Part shown: positions 17,319-26,116 of the stretch, piece by piece
Layout: every line of letters starts with the position of its first letter
How positions within the stretch are numbered: position 1 is the first letter of the stretch
Origin: Leptospira fluminis
GTDB lineage: Bacteria > Spirochaetota > Leptospiria > Leptospirales > Leptospiraceae
Direction: 5' to 3'
DNA length: 64,000 nucleotides
Assembly: GCF_004771275.1 (NCBI RefSeq)
Contig: NZ_RQEV01000012.1
Coordinates: 429,429-493,428 of the forward strand
Translations under genes and position numbers: made by a program
The notes under the pieces: model-generated
The model's input: the letters and a program-made list of their open reading frames with translations, nothing else
Databases searched by the model: none
Told to the model about the DNA's origin: nothing

Positions 17319-18653
17319 TCAACCTCTCCCGGGATATCCTATAACATCCATGAAGGCGGATACCGAAAAAACCGCCTTGCCTGGACCCGGGTCCCCGTAG
17401 CCGGGAGGTACGGGTAGGTTATATTTTTCGAATGTGGATTTCCAAACGGTCAGTAGTTCGCAAAAATATTCCAGTGGAGGTCCTGGCTGTGTGCCCAACG
17501 TGGTGTACGGTTCGGGACACCAGGCCGTAAAACGAGGCATGATTCCTTTGGACATGAAAAAGTCCAGGCCTTCGCCGGTGGATTGCACCGCTTCTTTGAC
17601 CGTGGAAAAACCCCAGGGCTGGGAGAGTTCCACCCCGCCTACGAAATTCGGAATCACATAAGAAGGTCCGAAGATTTCCGCAGAGTCCACGATTCTGCGG
17701 ATCCATGTATCTCTTCCGATATACGATTCCTTGCCGGGACAGATCTTTTTGAAAAGTTCTTTGTCCCAGACCTCGTAATTCGGGTGATAGACTTGGATTC
17801 CCGCGTCTTTGAATTTTTTACAGTCTTCCTTTTCCCAGGCTTGCGATACGATTTTTCCCATCCATCTACCGGGAAACTTGTCCTCGATGGCTTTTGCGTA
17901 TTCCAGATAGAAATCGATTTCGTTCTTTTTCTTTAAAGATGTGATGACGGAACCGCCGGTAATCGTATACACCTTAGCGATCCGATCTTCCGCATCGATC
18001 CAGGACAATACCTCCAAAAGATCTTCCACATCCTTGACTCCGGTGTAGGGACGGCCCGCATTTTTCTGCTGTCTGTAATTGTGATTGATATCGCAGTAAG
18101 CGCACTCTTCTTCTTTTCCGAAGTACTGGCAATTTCGAAATACCGTCAGATAGATCAGATACCCCCATTCTATCACCGGAGCGATTTCACCCGGAAACTT
18201 TCCCGATTTCGTTCTGTGTCTGTACCAGGCGGGCTTGGGAGGATACTCCAATTGTCCCAAAAAAGTATCGTTTAAATAGAGTCCCGGTCCGCCTTCTCCC
18301 GTTTCTCCCGGAGGAATACGTCGGACCTGATACGGCGAGTTAGGATTGTTTCGAGTAGAAACCACCGTGGGCAAAAGATGAAAATAACCCCCGGTGATCT
18401 TGATCTCTTCGGGAGCTTTGGAATCGGCGCCTTCCTTGAGATCGGCTAGAGGAATATGATCGAAAGAAAAGATGAAATAATCCTTCGTCTTGTACTCTTC
18501 TTCCACCAAAAAGGATTCCGGCAAAAAATGGATCCCCTGTCTGAGTATGTCCTGTTTAACGATCGCTTCCAAGGGGATATCGCGGTATTTCCTCTCCATT
18601 TCCTCTAATAGAGCTACGGAAGACTTCGGGCGCGAGGTACTGCTGGCATTCAT
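17319..18653 (-). CDS. Radical SAM protein with CX8CX2C cluster motif
   Basis: Probable [4Fe-4S]/S-adenosylmethionine enzyme of unknown reaction. From the ATG at 18653 the protein has 444 residues. The motif CQYFGKEEECAYCDINHNY places Cys175, Cys184 and Cys187 in CX8CX2C spacing rather than CX3CX2C. YTITGGSVI matches the GGE-type SAM-binding strand, and FVGGVELSQPWGF is a further conserved-looking Gly-rich loop. An N-terminal region of about 165 residues precedes the barrel. The open frame extends to 19139 but overlaps the divergent dehydrogenase gene, so the inner ATG is preferred. Non-canonical spacing is known, for example CX9CX2C in Elp3, so the enzyme may well be active. Confidence 0.8.
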   Translation of the reverse strand: MNASSTSRPKSSVALLEEMERKYRDIPLEAIVKQDILRQGIHFLPESFLVEEEYKTKDYFIFSFDHIPLADLKEGADSKAPEEIKITGGYFHLLPTVVSTRNNPNSPYQVRRIPPGETGEGGPGLYLNDTFLGQLEYPPKPAWYRHRTKSGKFPGEIAPVIEWGYLIYLTVFRNCQYFGKEEECAYCDINHNYRQQKNAGRPYTGVKDVEDLLEVLSWIDAEDRIAKVYTITGGSVITSLKKKNEIDFYLEYAKAIEDKFPGRWMGKIVSQAWEKEDCKKFKDAGIQVYHPNYEVWDKELFKKICPGKESYIGRDTWIRRIVDSAEIFGPSYVIPNFVGGVELSQPWGFSTVKEAVQSTGEGLDFFMSKGIMPRFTAWCPEPYTTLGTQPGPPLEYFCELLTVWKSTFEKYNLPVPPGYGDPGPGKAVFSVSAFMDVIGYPGRG

Positions 18654-18746
18654 CTTAACGACAGACTGTTTTTTCGTTAGGTTTTGGCATCTCGTTTTTA
18701 CGTTTTTTCGCGTTGACCCAGACCCTTTTCGAGCCAATATTTCCGA

Positions 18747-19931
18747 ATGATTTTCCGGAATACCGGTACTTTGGCCCTCCGTTTGCTTCTGCTTGGAGCG
18801 ATCTACGCTTCCGTTTCGGAAATCGGCGCAGAAAAAAGGAAAATCCCCGCGGCGGGCTGGTCGGACATTGCCTGGATCCAAGTCGCTTCCGGATTCAAGG
18901 AACCCACGGATTTGCAATTTCTTCCGGGTGCGGACTCCAAGTTGGTCGTGCTGGAAAAAAAAGGAAGGATCTGGCTCTTCGATATAAAAACGAAGGAAAA
19001 GACTTTGGTCGCGGACTTCGTGGGCAGTGTGGAAACTAGATCCGAAGAGGGTTTGCTCGGACTTGCCTTTTCTCCCGATTTCGCTCGAAGTCGGTCCTTT
19101 TATGTCAATGCGGTCTCCAAGGAAGCGGGAACGGACCAAACCTGGATTATAGAATTCGAATGGAAAAGCGAAAGAGTTCTCGCTTGGAAGGATCGGAAGC
19201 GGGTTTTACTCAGAGTCGATCAACCCTATTCCAACCATAATGCGGGACAGCTCGCATTCGGGCCCGACGGAAAATTGTACATAGGTTTCGGAGACGGAGG
19301 AGCGGCGAACGATCCGTTATTGCAAGGGCAAAATCCGTCTACGTATTTGGGAAGTCTCATTCGGATCGAACCGAATCCGGAAAGCTCGGGACCGCCTTAT
19401 AGAATTCCGAAAGACAATCCTTTTTTAAATAAACCGGGTTTTCTTCCCGAGGTTTGGGCCTATGGACTGCGAAATCCCTGGAGGTTCTCTTTCGATCGAA
19501 AAACGGGAGAATTGTATCTCGCGGATGTCGGGCAAAACGAATTCGAAGAAATCGATCTGATCGTAAAGGGAGGCAATTACGGATGGAGCATCAAAGAGGG
19601 CTTTCATTGTTTTCGGAACAACCGGGACTGCCGAAAACCCGGAATCATGGATCCGATTTATGAATACGATCACAAAACCGGTCAGTCCATCACAGGCGGT
19701 TATGTGTATAGAGGAGAACAACTTCCCATTTTAGAAGGGAAATATATTTTTGCGGATTTCGTTTCCGGTAAAATTTGGGCTCTGCAAAAGAATCCCCAAG
19801 GAAAAACGAACGTTCGAGAAATCGCAAATCTCGGAATGTCGATCAGCACTTTCGGCCAAGACGCCTCCGGTGAGATTTATTTTGCCGATTTTAGCGGCGG
19901 AAATATTTATCAATTGGTAAAAAAAAATTGA
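18747..19931 (+). CDS. PQQ-type glucose/sorbosone dehydrogenase family protein, exported
   Basis: Six-bladed beta-propeller of the soluble aldose/sorbosone dehydrogenase family, usually a periplasmic quinoprotein. A signal-like hydrophobic N-terminus (residues 5-25) is followed by the propeller. Family landmarks are PTDLQFLPG, EEGLLGLAFSPDF, YSNHNAGQLAFGPDGKLYIGFGDGG (with the His of the catalytic NHNAGQ), WAYGLRNPWRFSFD and LYLADVGQNEFEEIDLI. Length 394 is typical. No PQQ synthesis gene is in the window, so the cofactor state is unknown; some homologues act on unknown substrates. It is divergent from the radical SAM gene, with 93 bases between their starts. Confidence 0.88.
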   Translation: MIFRNTGTLALRLLLLGAIYASVSEIGAEKRKIPAAGWSDIAWIQVASGFKEPTDLQFLPGADSKLVVLEKKGRIWLFDIKTKEKTLVADFVGSVETRSEEGLLGLAFSPDFARSRSFYVNAVSKEAGTDQTWIIEFEWKSERVLAWKDRKRVLLRVDQPYSNHNAGQLAFGPDGKLYIGFGDGGAANDPLLQGQNPSTYLGSLIRIEPNPESSGPPYRIPKDNPFLNKPGFLPEVWAYGLRNPWRFSFDRKTGELYLADVGQNEFEEIDLIVKGGNYGWSIKEGFHCFRNNRDCRKPGIMDPIYEYDHKTGQSITGGYVYRGEQLPILEGKYIFADFVSGKIWALQKNPQGKTNVREIANLGMSISTFGQDASGEIYFADFSGGNIYQLVKKN

Positions 19932-20032
19932 AATAAATTGAAAAACAGAATCTTTTGAATGTTAAACCATATAGGTCGGGCCGCTCCACCGCAGGTCCGG
20001 TTAATCTCGATCAAGAAGGATAGGATAGGGGT

Positions 20033-21208
20033 ATGAAGAAGTATATTTCCGTTGCATCGGCCGTCCTGGTGATCGGTCTGTTAGCATCCGGAGCTTGCAA
20101 AAAGCCTGCAGAAAAAGCAGAAACCGCGAGCGCAAAACAGAGCGAGCCCACGGCAGTCATCGTTTTCAGCATTGGAGAATCCAAAATCCAGCACGCTGAC
20201 CTGACGGAAGAGAAAGCAGGATTAGGAGCTTCTCTGAAATCAGGAGACAAACTTGTTACCAAAGCAAAGGCTAAAGTGGACATCCAGTTCGCAGACGGAT
20301 CCGCGATTCGGATTTCCGAAAATTCGCAACTCGAGTTTGCGACTCTAGCTTTAAATGCGAAAGGCAATACGGATACCCGCTTGGCCCTTGTTTCTGGAAA
20401 AGTATTTGCAAAAGTCAATAAGGCCAGCAAAGACGATCAGTTCTCCGTAATCACTCCGACCGCGATCGCAGGTGTGCGTGGAACTTCTTTCTTGGTGGAT
20501 CGTACCAAACCGGATAAATCCGTAATCAAAGTATTGGAAGGATCTGTAGCGGTTTCTCCTCGCGTAAAAGCTTTGGAAGGCCTGAGCGACGAAGAAATCG
20601 ACGCGAATGCCGGCTTGAAGAAAGTGAAAGAATCTTTGGAGAAAGCCGAAATCGTTCTCGAAAAGAACGAATCTTCCCTTGTTAAAGCATCCGATAGAGC
20701 ATTCGGTACCAACGATACCGCTAAAGTAGCGGCTCTGGACAAAGACATTCCGAAAGCGGTCACCAAATTGAACGGGGCAGGAATTTCCAAATCCGAAGAA
20801 CAAGAGATCAATACGATCGTCACCGTGGACAAAGGAACCGCGGATAAGATCGTAAAATTGAACGAGGAAAACGCTTCTGGAAAACTGGACGAGAAGAGCG
20901 CCGCAGTCAACGAAGCGGAACGCAAGAAGGTAGAGGAAGAACTGACGAAACGCCAAGAAGAGGAACTCAAACGCTTTAAAAACGTATTGGTTTCCGCTCC
21001 GAAAGACCTCAAAACCAAGCAAGACCTCGTAAACTATTATGAGAAGTTGGAAAAAATCGTAATGGCAGATGGTACCTCCTTTATCGGAGCAATCGTCGAC
21101 CAGCAAGGAAGCACGATGATCGTTCATACCGAGCAAGGTATCAAACGGATCAACCAAGCGGATGTGCAAGAGGTTATTTACGACTTCCAAACTAAGACCA
21201 ATCTCTAA
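20033..21208 (+). CDS. FecR-domain lipoprotein
   Basis: Exported lipoprotein: MKKYISVASAVLVIGLLASGACKK carries a lipobox with Cys near residue 22. A FecR-type beta domain spans about residues 40-165, including FSIGESKIQHAD, GDKLVTKAKAKVDIQFADGSAIRI and the signature VITPTAIAGVRGTSFLVD. The remaining part is a long Lys/Glu/Ala-rich helical region (about 190-340), likely coiled coil, ending in a compact strand-rich tail. No sigma factor is near, so this is not a classical FecR iron regulator; Leptospira carry several such exported FecR-domain proteins. It is followed by an OmpL47-type gene, an arrangement seen again at 61.5 kb. Confidence 0.82.
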   Translation: MKKYISVASAVLVIGLLASGACKKPAEKAETASAKQSEPTAVIVFSIGESKIQHADLTEEKAGLGASLKSGDKLVTKAKAKVDIQFADGSAIRISENSQLEFATLALNAKGNTDTRLALVSGKVFAKVNKASKDDQFSVITPTAIAGVRGTSFLVDRTKPDKSVIKVLEGSVAVSPRVKALEGLSDEEIDANAGLKKVKESLEKAEIVLEKNESSLVKASDRAFGTNDTAKVAALDKDIPKAVTKLNGAGISKSEEQEINTIVTVDKGTADKIVKLNEENASGKLDEKSAAVNEAERKKVEEELTKRQEEELKRFKNVLVSAPKDLKTKQDLVNYYEKLEKIVMADGTSFIGAIVDQQGSTMIVHTEQGIKRINQADVQEVIYDFQTKTNL

Positions 21209-21234
21209 TCCGTAAGCCTAAAGAATTGGTGGAA

Positions 21235-21275
21235 AAATCCCGGTTGTCCTCAGGAAGAGGCACCGGGTTTTTTCT
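21235..21275 (+). terminator. Rho-independent terminator after FecR-domain gene
   Basis: Arms CCCGGT (21239-21244) and ACCGGG (21262-21267) plus an inner CCTC/GAGG pairing form a hairpin, followed by TTTTTTCTTTT. It lies about 30 bases past the stop at 21208, so the FecR-domain gene and the next gene probably have separate transcripts. Confidence 0.8.
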
Positions 21276-21497
21276 TTTCATGCCCTTTGCCTCGTTTCCT
21301 GCCGACTGAAGTTCCCGGAAGAATTTCCGTAGGACGATCGTAAAACGCCTTGTTTTCCGGAAATTTGTCGGAAATTCTCCAACTTTATCGTCAAAATTGA
21401 AAAACGAAACCGAACCTGCGGAAGCAGGAGGTGTTGGTATGCATTCGTGCGTTCCGTTTTTTAAATCGATATTCAACGATCTTTTAAGGAGATTCGA

Positions 21498-22562
21498 ATG
21501 AAGGGACCTTCCCAGATCCGACTCGTTACGGCTTGTCTAATCCTGTGGTCTTCGGCACTTTTTGCGCAGGACTCGGATTCAGAGACGAAACCTACGCCGA
21601 AATCGCAGACGCAACCTACGAGGCAGAGCACAGGCTCCGGAAAAAATCCATCCGCCAATCCTACGGGCAAAAAAACGGATTCCGAAGAAAAAACGGGAAC
21701 GACGCCGGACCTATACGTAAATTCTAAAGTGGCCTTCGAACTTACTTCCTCCGACGAAGCTTCCAAAGTGGATTTTATGGAGTATAAAATCGGTGATGAG
21801 GAATTCATAACATATACTTCGCCTATTTTCATCGCAAACGAAGGAATCGTAAAAGTCAGTTACCGGGCGGTGGATAAGGTAGGAAACAAGGAGAACCCCA
21901 AAACTCTAACCGTCCTAGTGGACAATACTCCTCCGAATATCAAGATCAACCCGAGTCATCCCGTTTTTTCCTCTCGGGACCAAAGTTACTCCTCGAAAGA
22001 CGTTACCTATACGATTTTAGCCACCGACAATCTGGCCGGTATTAAGGAAGTGAAGTTCTCCGTAAACGGCGGAGAGTTCAGGACTTACGATAGCCAGCCG
22101 ATCCGGTTGGACAAATTGGGTGTGAATACCTTAAAGTATTTTGCGACGGATAAATCCAATAATACGTCCCAGGAAGGGATATTCGTCGTTACGACGGACT
22201 TTGAAAAACCCGTCGTTTCAATCCAGCAAACCATTCCTTTGGTTTCCGTGGATTCCAAATTGTACACGAAAAAAGGAAATTCTTTTTTTCTGAAAGGAAA
22301 CGACCAATTTTCCGGAATCAAACAACTGATGGTGAAGGTGGATGGAGCTACGGAATGGTCCGTTTATAAGGATCCGATTTCGGTAACTGCTCCGGGCCAG
22401 CATACGATAGAGGCCAAATCCGTGGACAACGTAGGAAACGAAAGTGATCCGCAAAAATTGACCTTCACGCTGGATCTCACTCCTCCCGAAACTAAGATCC
22501 GACAAGTAGAGATCAAATCGGATGCGACTTCTCCTTCCAGCGCTAAGCCGGCAGGAAAATAA
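21498..22562 (+). CDS. OmpL47-type Ig-like repeat outer-surface protein
   Basis: Exported protein with a signal peptide (cleavage near ALFAQ, residue 24) and a low-complexity Pro/Thr/Ser/Lys linker to about residue 70. Three OmpL47/Ig-like repeats of 80-90 residues follow. Each has the pattern 'Y.I..GEF..Y..PI...G...V.Y.A.DK.GN' and ends in a linker with DNTPP, FEKPVVSI or LTPPETKI. OmpL47 of pathogenic Leptospira is a described surface-exposed, matrix-binding protein. This protein shares the repeat type, but whether it is the orthologue needs alignment. Length 354. GGAG at 21489-21492 precedes the ATG. Confidence 0.8.
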   Translation: MKGPSQIRLVTACLILWSSALFAQDSDSETKPTPKSQTQPTRQSTGSGKNPSANPTGKKTDSEEKTGTTPDLYVNSKVAFELTSSDEASKVDFMEYKIGDEEFITYTSPIFIANEGIVKVSYRAVDKVGNKENPKTLTVLVDNTPPNIKINPSHPVFSSRDQSYSSKDVTYTILATDNLAGIKEVKFSVNGGEFRTYDSQPIRLDKLGVNTLKYFATDKSNNTSQEGIFVVTTDFEKPVVSIQQTIPLVSVDSKLYTKKGNSFFLKGNDQFSGIKQLMVKVDGATEWSVYKDPISVTAPGQHTIEAKSVDNVGNESDPQKLTFTLDLTPPETKIRQVEIKSDATSPSSAKPAGK

Positions 22563-22605
22563 TTCAAAATAGGATCGGATCTCGACGGAATTCGGGGTCC
22601 GACCT

Positions 22606-22932
22606 TTACTTTCTAGATTCCAAGGTTTCATTCCAGAGACGAAGGATCGTATTTACAGTTTCTTCCGCATCCAGAACCAGGACTTTGTTGCGATGGGCGA
22701 CTAAGAGTTTTCCTTTTCCGAATTTTCGGATTTCGGCCCATTCCACACGGAATCCCCGGACTAGATTTAAAGATTCCACGAGTAAGGATTTTATCTCCGT
22801 CTTCGAGACTGGACCTTCTTTTTTAGAGAGAAAGGAAAGGAGAGAATGAAATAGGATTTTTGAGATTTCCTCCGGATCGCAGGAATCTCCTCGATCGGAT
22901 CGATTTTTAGATTCTCTTAGTTCCCGTTCCAT
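22606..22932 (-). CDS. Hypothetical protein, 108 aa, overlapping lipA
   Basis: Small charged cytoplasmic protein with no recognised family. It begins MERELRESKNRSDRGD and has a helix-rich first half (ILFHSLLSFLSKKEG) and a strand-rich second half (FRVEWAEIRKFGKGKLLVAHRNKVLVLD). Its start lies 16 bases inside the 3' end of lipA on the same strand, a typical translational-coupling overlap, which supports it being a real gene of that operon. A role with lipoate metabolism is only suggested by position. Confidence 0.6.
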   Translation of the reverse strand: MERELRESKNRSDRGDSCDPEEISKILFHSLLSFLSKKEGPVSKTEIKSLLVESLNLVRGFRVEWAEIRKFGKGKLLVAHRNKVLVLDAEETVNTILRLWNETLESRK

Positions 22933-23822
22933 GAGATCTGTTCGTCGGCGTGGTAGGAGCTTCGAACCAGAGGTCCCGAAAAGACGTTCCGAAATCCAAG
23001 GCCAAGCCCGTATTCTTTCAGTTCCCGAAAGGTTTCCGGAGAAACATATTCTTTTACAGGGTGGTGGGAAGGGGTCGGTTGCAAGTATTGACCCAAGGTC
23101 ACCATCTGAACGCCGGCATTCCGCAAATCCGCAAGCGCTTCCCGAATTTCTTCCGTGGATTCCCCCAGTCCCAAGATCAAACCGCTCTTCGTCAAAAAAC
23201 CTCGATCGGAGGCGTGTTTCAATACTTCCAGGGAACGATCATATCGTTTTGCGGGAGCGATTTCAGGAAATAATTTTTTTACGGTTTCTATATTATGGTT
23301 CAAAATGTCCGGTTTGGAGGAATATATGATTTCTAGATTTTCTACCTTTGCTTTGAAGTCCGGAACCAACAATTCTATCTTACATTCCGGAAGCCTCTCC
23401 CGGATCAGTTCCACGGTTCTCTTGTAATGGTTCGCTCCTCCGTCGGGCAAGTCGTCCCGGTTTACCGAAGTGATGACCACATGCCGTAAACCTAAAGCCG
23501 CCGCGGATTCCGCCACATGCAAAGGTTCCTCCGGATCTAAAGCGAAGGGCTTTCCGAAAGCGACGTCGCAATAGGAACACCTTCTCGTGCAAATATCTCC
23601 TCCGAGCATATATGTAGCGGTCTTCCTGGACCAACAATGATTTAGGTTCGGGCAGGAAGCGCTTTCACAGACGGTATGAAGCCCTTTGGCATCCAGGGAC
23701 TCTCGAACGAAGCCTACAGGATTGTTCTTTTCCCGGAAAGGGAGTCTCACCTTCAACCAATCCGGTTTTTCGGGCGCCTGGAGATTGGACGAAGTTCTGG
23801 GTTTTTTCTTGAGAGGATTCAC
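22917..23822 (-). CDS. lipA: Lipoyl synthase
   Basis: Radical SAM enzyme that inserts two sulfurs into the octanoyl chain on lipoyl-dependent enzymes. Both cysteine sets are present: the auxiliary cluster CESASCPNLNHC (CX4CX5C, about residues 58-69) and the SAM cluster CTRRCSYC (CX3CX2C, about residues 84-91). The C-terminal RSSYHADE gives the conserved RSSY serine that ligates the auxiliary cluster. VTSVNRDDLPDGGA is also diagnostic. Length 301 is normal. It is divergent from the pseudouridine synthase gene. Confidence 0.97.
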   Translation of the reverse strand: MNPLKKKPRTSSNLQAPEKPDWLKVRLPFREKNNPVGFVRESLDAKGLHTVCESASCPNLNHCWSRKTATYMLGGDICTRRCSYCDVAFGKPFALDPEEPLHVAESAAALGLRHVVITSVNRDDLPDGGANHYKRTVELIRERLPECKIELLVPDFKAKVENLEIIYSSKPDILNHNIETVKKLFPEIAPAKRYDRSLEVLKHASDRGFLTKSGLILGLGESTEEIREALADLRNAGVQMVTLGQYLQPTPSHHPVKEYVSPETFRELKEYGLGLGFRNVFSGPLVRSSYHADEQISWNGN

Positions 23823-23942
23823 TGCTTCTAGACTGATCCCGTCCTTTACGCGGTCAAGTGTTTTGGGTAGCCGTAAAACACAGGTTTCCTACTCTGGAAT
23901 GAATTCGGATATTTTTCCTCCGGGAAAGTAGGAAGGGAAGTT

Positions 23943-24701
23943 TTGAGGGGAAAGCAGGGAAGAGGGGAGAAGGATTTTTCTCCGCCTTCGGAAGGGATTC
24001 GGATCAACCGTTTCCTGGCGGATTGCGGCTTAGGATCCCGTCGCAAGGTGGAAGAGCTGGTCCAGTCCGGCAAAGTTTCCTTGAACGGCAAGACGGTACG
24101 GGATTTAAGTACCCGGATCCTTCCCGAAACGGACGAAGTTTTCGTCGAAGGAAAAAGGGCGATCCGCAAGCACGGATCTGTTTTTCTTGCGCTGAACAAG
24201 CCGCCCGGTTACCTTTGCTCGCACGGAGATCGATTCCACAATCATACGGTTTTCGAACTATTGCCCGCTAAATTCGGGAATTTGGCGATCGCCGGCAGAT
24301 TAGATTTGGATTCACGGGGTCTGTTGCTTCTTTCCGACGATGGAGAATTCGTTCAACGGATCAGCCATCCTTCCCGTTCCATGGAAAAAGAATACGAAGT
24401 CGTCGTCCGTGAACCCGTTTCCGTATCGGAAACGATCCGAACATTCCAAGAAGGAATCCACGACGAAGGGGAAATCCTAAAAGCGGAGTCTGTCGTACCT
24501 GCGACCAAGGGATCGGAGGTTTTTCAATTCAGGATCGTATTGAAACAGGGAAGGAAAAGACAGATTCGTCGGATGTTCGCGGCTCTCGGAACTAGGGTGC
24601 AGGATCTCAAGAGAGTTCGTATCGGAAATCTAAGACTAAAAGACCTCGGGCTCCAAGAAGGGCAATATGCAGAATTGGATCCCGATCATTGGAGACCATG
24701 A
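23943..24701 (+). CDS. Ribosomal large/small subunit pseudouridine synthase, RsuA/RluB/E/F family
   Basis: Isomerises uridine in rRNA. An N-terminal S4 RNA-binding domain (IRINRFLADCGLGSRRKVEELVQSGKVSLNG is its run, residues about 20-50) is followed by the catalytic domain with AIAGRLDLDSRGLLLLSDDG, where the Asp of GRLD(L/V)DSRG is catalytic, and by GRKRQIRRMFAALG. Length 252. The start is TTG at 23943 behind a strong AGGAAGGGAAG site; no ATG fits. The target position in rRNA cannot be read from sequence. Its stop TGA overlaps the ATG of the MBOAT gene (ATGA), implying translational coupling. Confidence 0.93.
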   Translation: MRGKQGRGEKDFSPPSEGIRINRFLADCGLGSRRKVEELVQSGKVSLNGKTVRDLSTRILPETDEVFVEGKRAIRKHGSVFLALNKPPGYLCSHGDRFHNHTVFELLPAKFGNLAIAGRLDLDSRGLLLLSDDGEFVQRISHPSRSMEKEYEVVVREPVSVSETIRTFQEGIHDEGEILKAESVVPATKGSEVFQFRIVLKQGRKRQIRRMFAALGTRVQDLKRVRIGNLRLKDLGLQEGQYAELDPDHWRP

Positions 24702-26107
24702 ATTTTACTAGTTTAGAATTTTTATTCTTTTTCGGGGCGGTTTTTTTAATTTATTGGAATCTTCCCGATACTTGGAAACGTCATTTTCTGATTTTTGCCT
24801 CCTCCGTTTTTTACGGGTTTTCCTCTTGGCCTTTCTTAATCCACATTTGGATCGTTATCACGATCAATTGGCTCCTGCTGCGTTTCTTTCTACAAAAAAG
24901 ATGGTATTTACCTGTCTCCATCGGATTCAACGTACTCAATCTTGCCTTCTTTAAATATTTCTATTTTTTAACGGACCTGATCGGCATCGCATTCGGAATT
25001 TCCGAATTTCAGAATAAATCCGGTTTGGATGCTCTTTTGTCCAAGGCGCTAGGATGGGCGGGGTTCGAAGTGATTCTTCCGCTTACGATCAGTTATTATA
25101 CCTTCCAATTGATTTCTCTGGCTGTGGATCGAAAGAAAGGAACCATAGACTCGGAAGTGACGTTCTCCTCTTTGCTATCCTTCGTCCTGCTCTTTCCGGT
25201 AATGATCGCGGGCCCCATACTCAGATTCAACGACGTATCCTCGCAATTTTCCTTTCCTAAAATGTCCCGAGAAGACATGACCGACGGTCTTTGGTTGGTC
25301 TTATTCGGAGTTTTAAAAAAGTCGGTGCTCTCCGTGCTTATGACAGGGTCCATTTTTCCGGTGTTCGGTGAACCTGCTGTCTTTTCCGGCTGGGCTTTGT
25401 TACGGACGATCTACTTTTTCGCGATCTATCTGTATTTGGACTTCTCCGGTCTTACGGACATCGCCAGAGGGTTAGGAAAGTTATTGGGATTACGACTTCC
25501 CCAGAATTTCAAGGCTCCGTTTTTCATGAACGGATTCGGCGATTTCTGGAGGCGTTGGCATCTCACTTTTTCCTTTTGGATCCGAGACTACCTTTATATT
25601 CCGTTAGGAGGATCTCGGCAAGGAACGATCCGTACCTGTCTAAATTATCTGGTCGCGTTCGGAATCGGGGGCTTGTGGCACGGAGCGAATACGAATTATC
25701 TTCTTTGGGGTTTGTTCACCGGCGCCTATCTTTCGGCGGAGAGAGTGCTTAAGGATTTCGGAATCAAGCTGTTTCCGGAGATTCCTTATCTCAAAAGAGT
25801 CGTTACGTATCTGTTCGTACTTCACGTTTACTGCATTTCCTGGATTCTATTTTTCACTCCGGACGTAAAGACGGCCTTTGATGCGGTCGCACGTATTTTT
25901 ACCTGGGCGTCCGGTCAGGATTTTCCGAACGCGGAACCTTGCGTCTTCGCGCTATTGATCGCGATGCTTTTCCATTGTTCGGAAGAATGGCCGGAGAAAT
26001 TCCGTTTTTCGGAGAGGACTAAATCGGTTCTGCTTCCGATTGCTTGGGTTCTCGTCTTGGCCGCTCTGCCTAACGGGAATGCGGACTTCTTTTACGGACA
26101 ATTTTAA
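24698..26107 (+). CDS. MBOAT family O-acyltransferase (AlgI/DltB-like), first copy
   Basis: Multi-span inner-membrane enzyme that passes an acyl group, usually acetyl, across the membrane for transfer to an exported glycan. Family marks: MNFTSLEFLFFFGAVFLIYW at the start, FNVLNLAFFKYFYF, FWRRWHLTFSFWIRDYLYIPLGG and the catalytic-His motif GGLWHGAN (His328). Length 469, about ten or more membrane segments. ATG 24698 is chosen because it sits in an ATGA overlap with the preceding stop; a TTG nine bases upstream is possible. The SGNH-type partner gene starts 10 bases after the stop. A parallel pair occurs at 50.1-52.7 kb. Confidence 0.92.
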   Translation: MNFTSLEFLFFFGAVFLIYWNLPDTWKRHFLIFASSVFYGFSSWPFLIHIWIVITINWLLLRFFLQKRWYLPVSIGFNVLNLAFFKYFYFLTDLIGIAFGISEFQNKSGLDALLSKALGWAGFEVILPLTISYYTFQLISLAVDRKKGTIDSEVTFSSLLSFVLLFPVMIAGPILRFNDVSSQFSFPKMSREDMTDGLWLVLFGVLKKSVLSVLMTGSIFPVFGEPAVFSGWALLRTIYFFAIYLYLDFSGLTDIARGLGKLLGLRLPQNFKAPFFMNGFGDFWRRWHLTFSFWIRDYLYIPLGGSRQGTIRTCLNYLVAFGIGGLWHGANTNYLLWGLFTGAYLSAERVLKDFGIKLFPEIPYLKRVVTYLFVLHVYCISWILFFTPDVKTAFDAVARIFTWASGQDFPNAEPCVFALLIAMLFHCSEEWPEKFRFSERTKSVLLPIAWVLVLAALPNGNADFFYGQF

Positions 26108-26116
26108 GGTACGAGG

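Noticed and set aside
18654..19139. N-terminal extension of the radical SAM gene
   Set aside because: It overlaps the divergent dehydrogenase gene that has a signal peptide and propeller motifs; the inner ATG at 18653 gives a complete protein.
20351..21190. Minus-strand ORF of 279 codons inside the FecR-domain lipoprotein gene
   Set aside because: Mirror of the Lys/Glu-rich coiled-coil coding strand; Phe/Leu/Val-rich translation with no start context.
21192..21476. Minus-strand ORF of 94 codons between the FecR-domain and OmpL47-type genes
   Set aside because: It overlaps the end of the FecR-domain gene and a clear terminator hairpin; composition is not protein-like and no start signal is seen.
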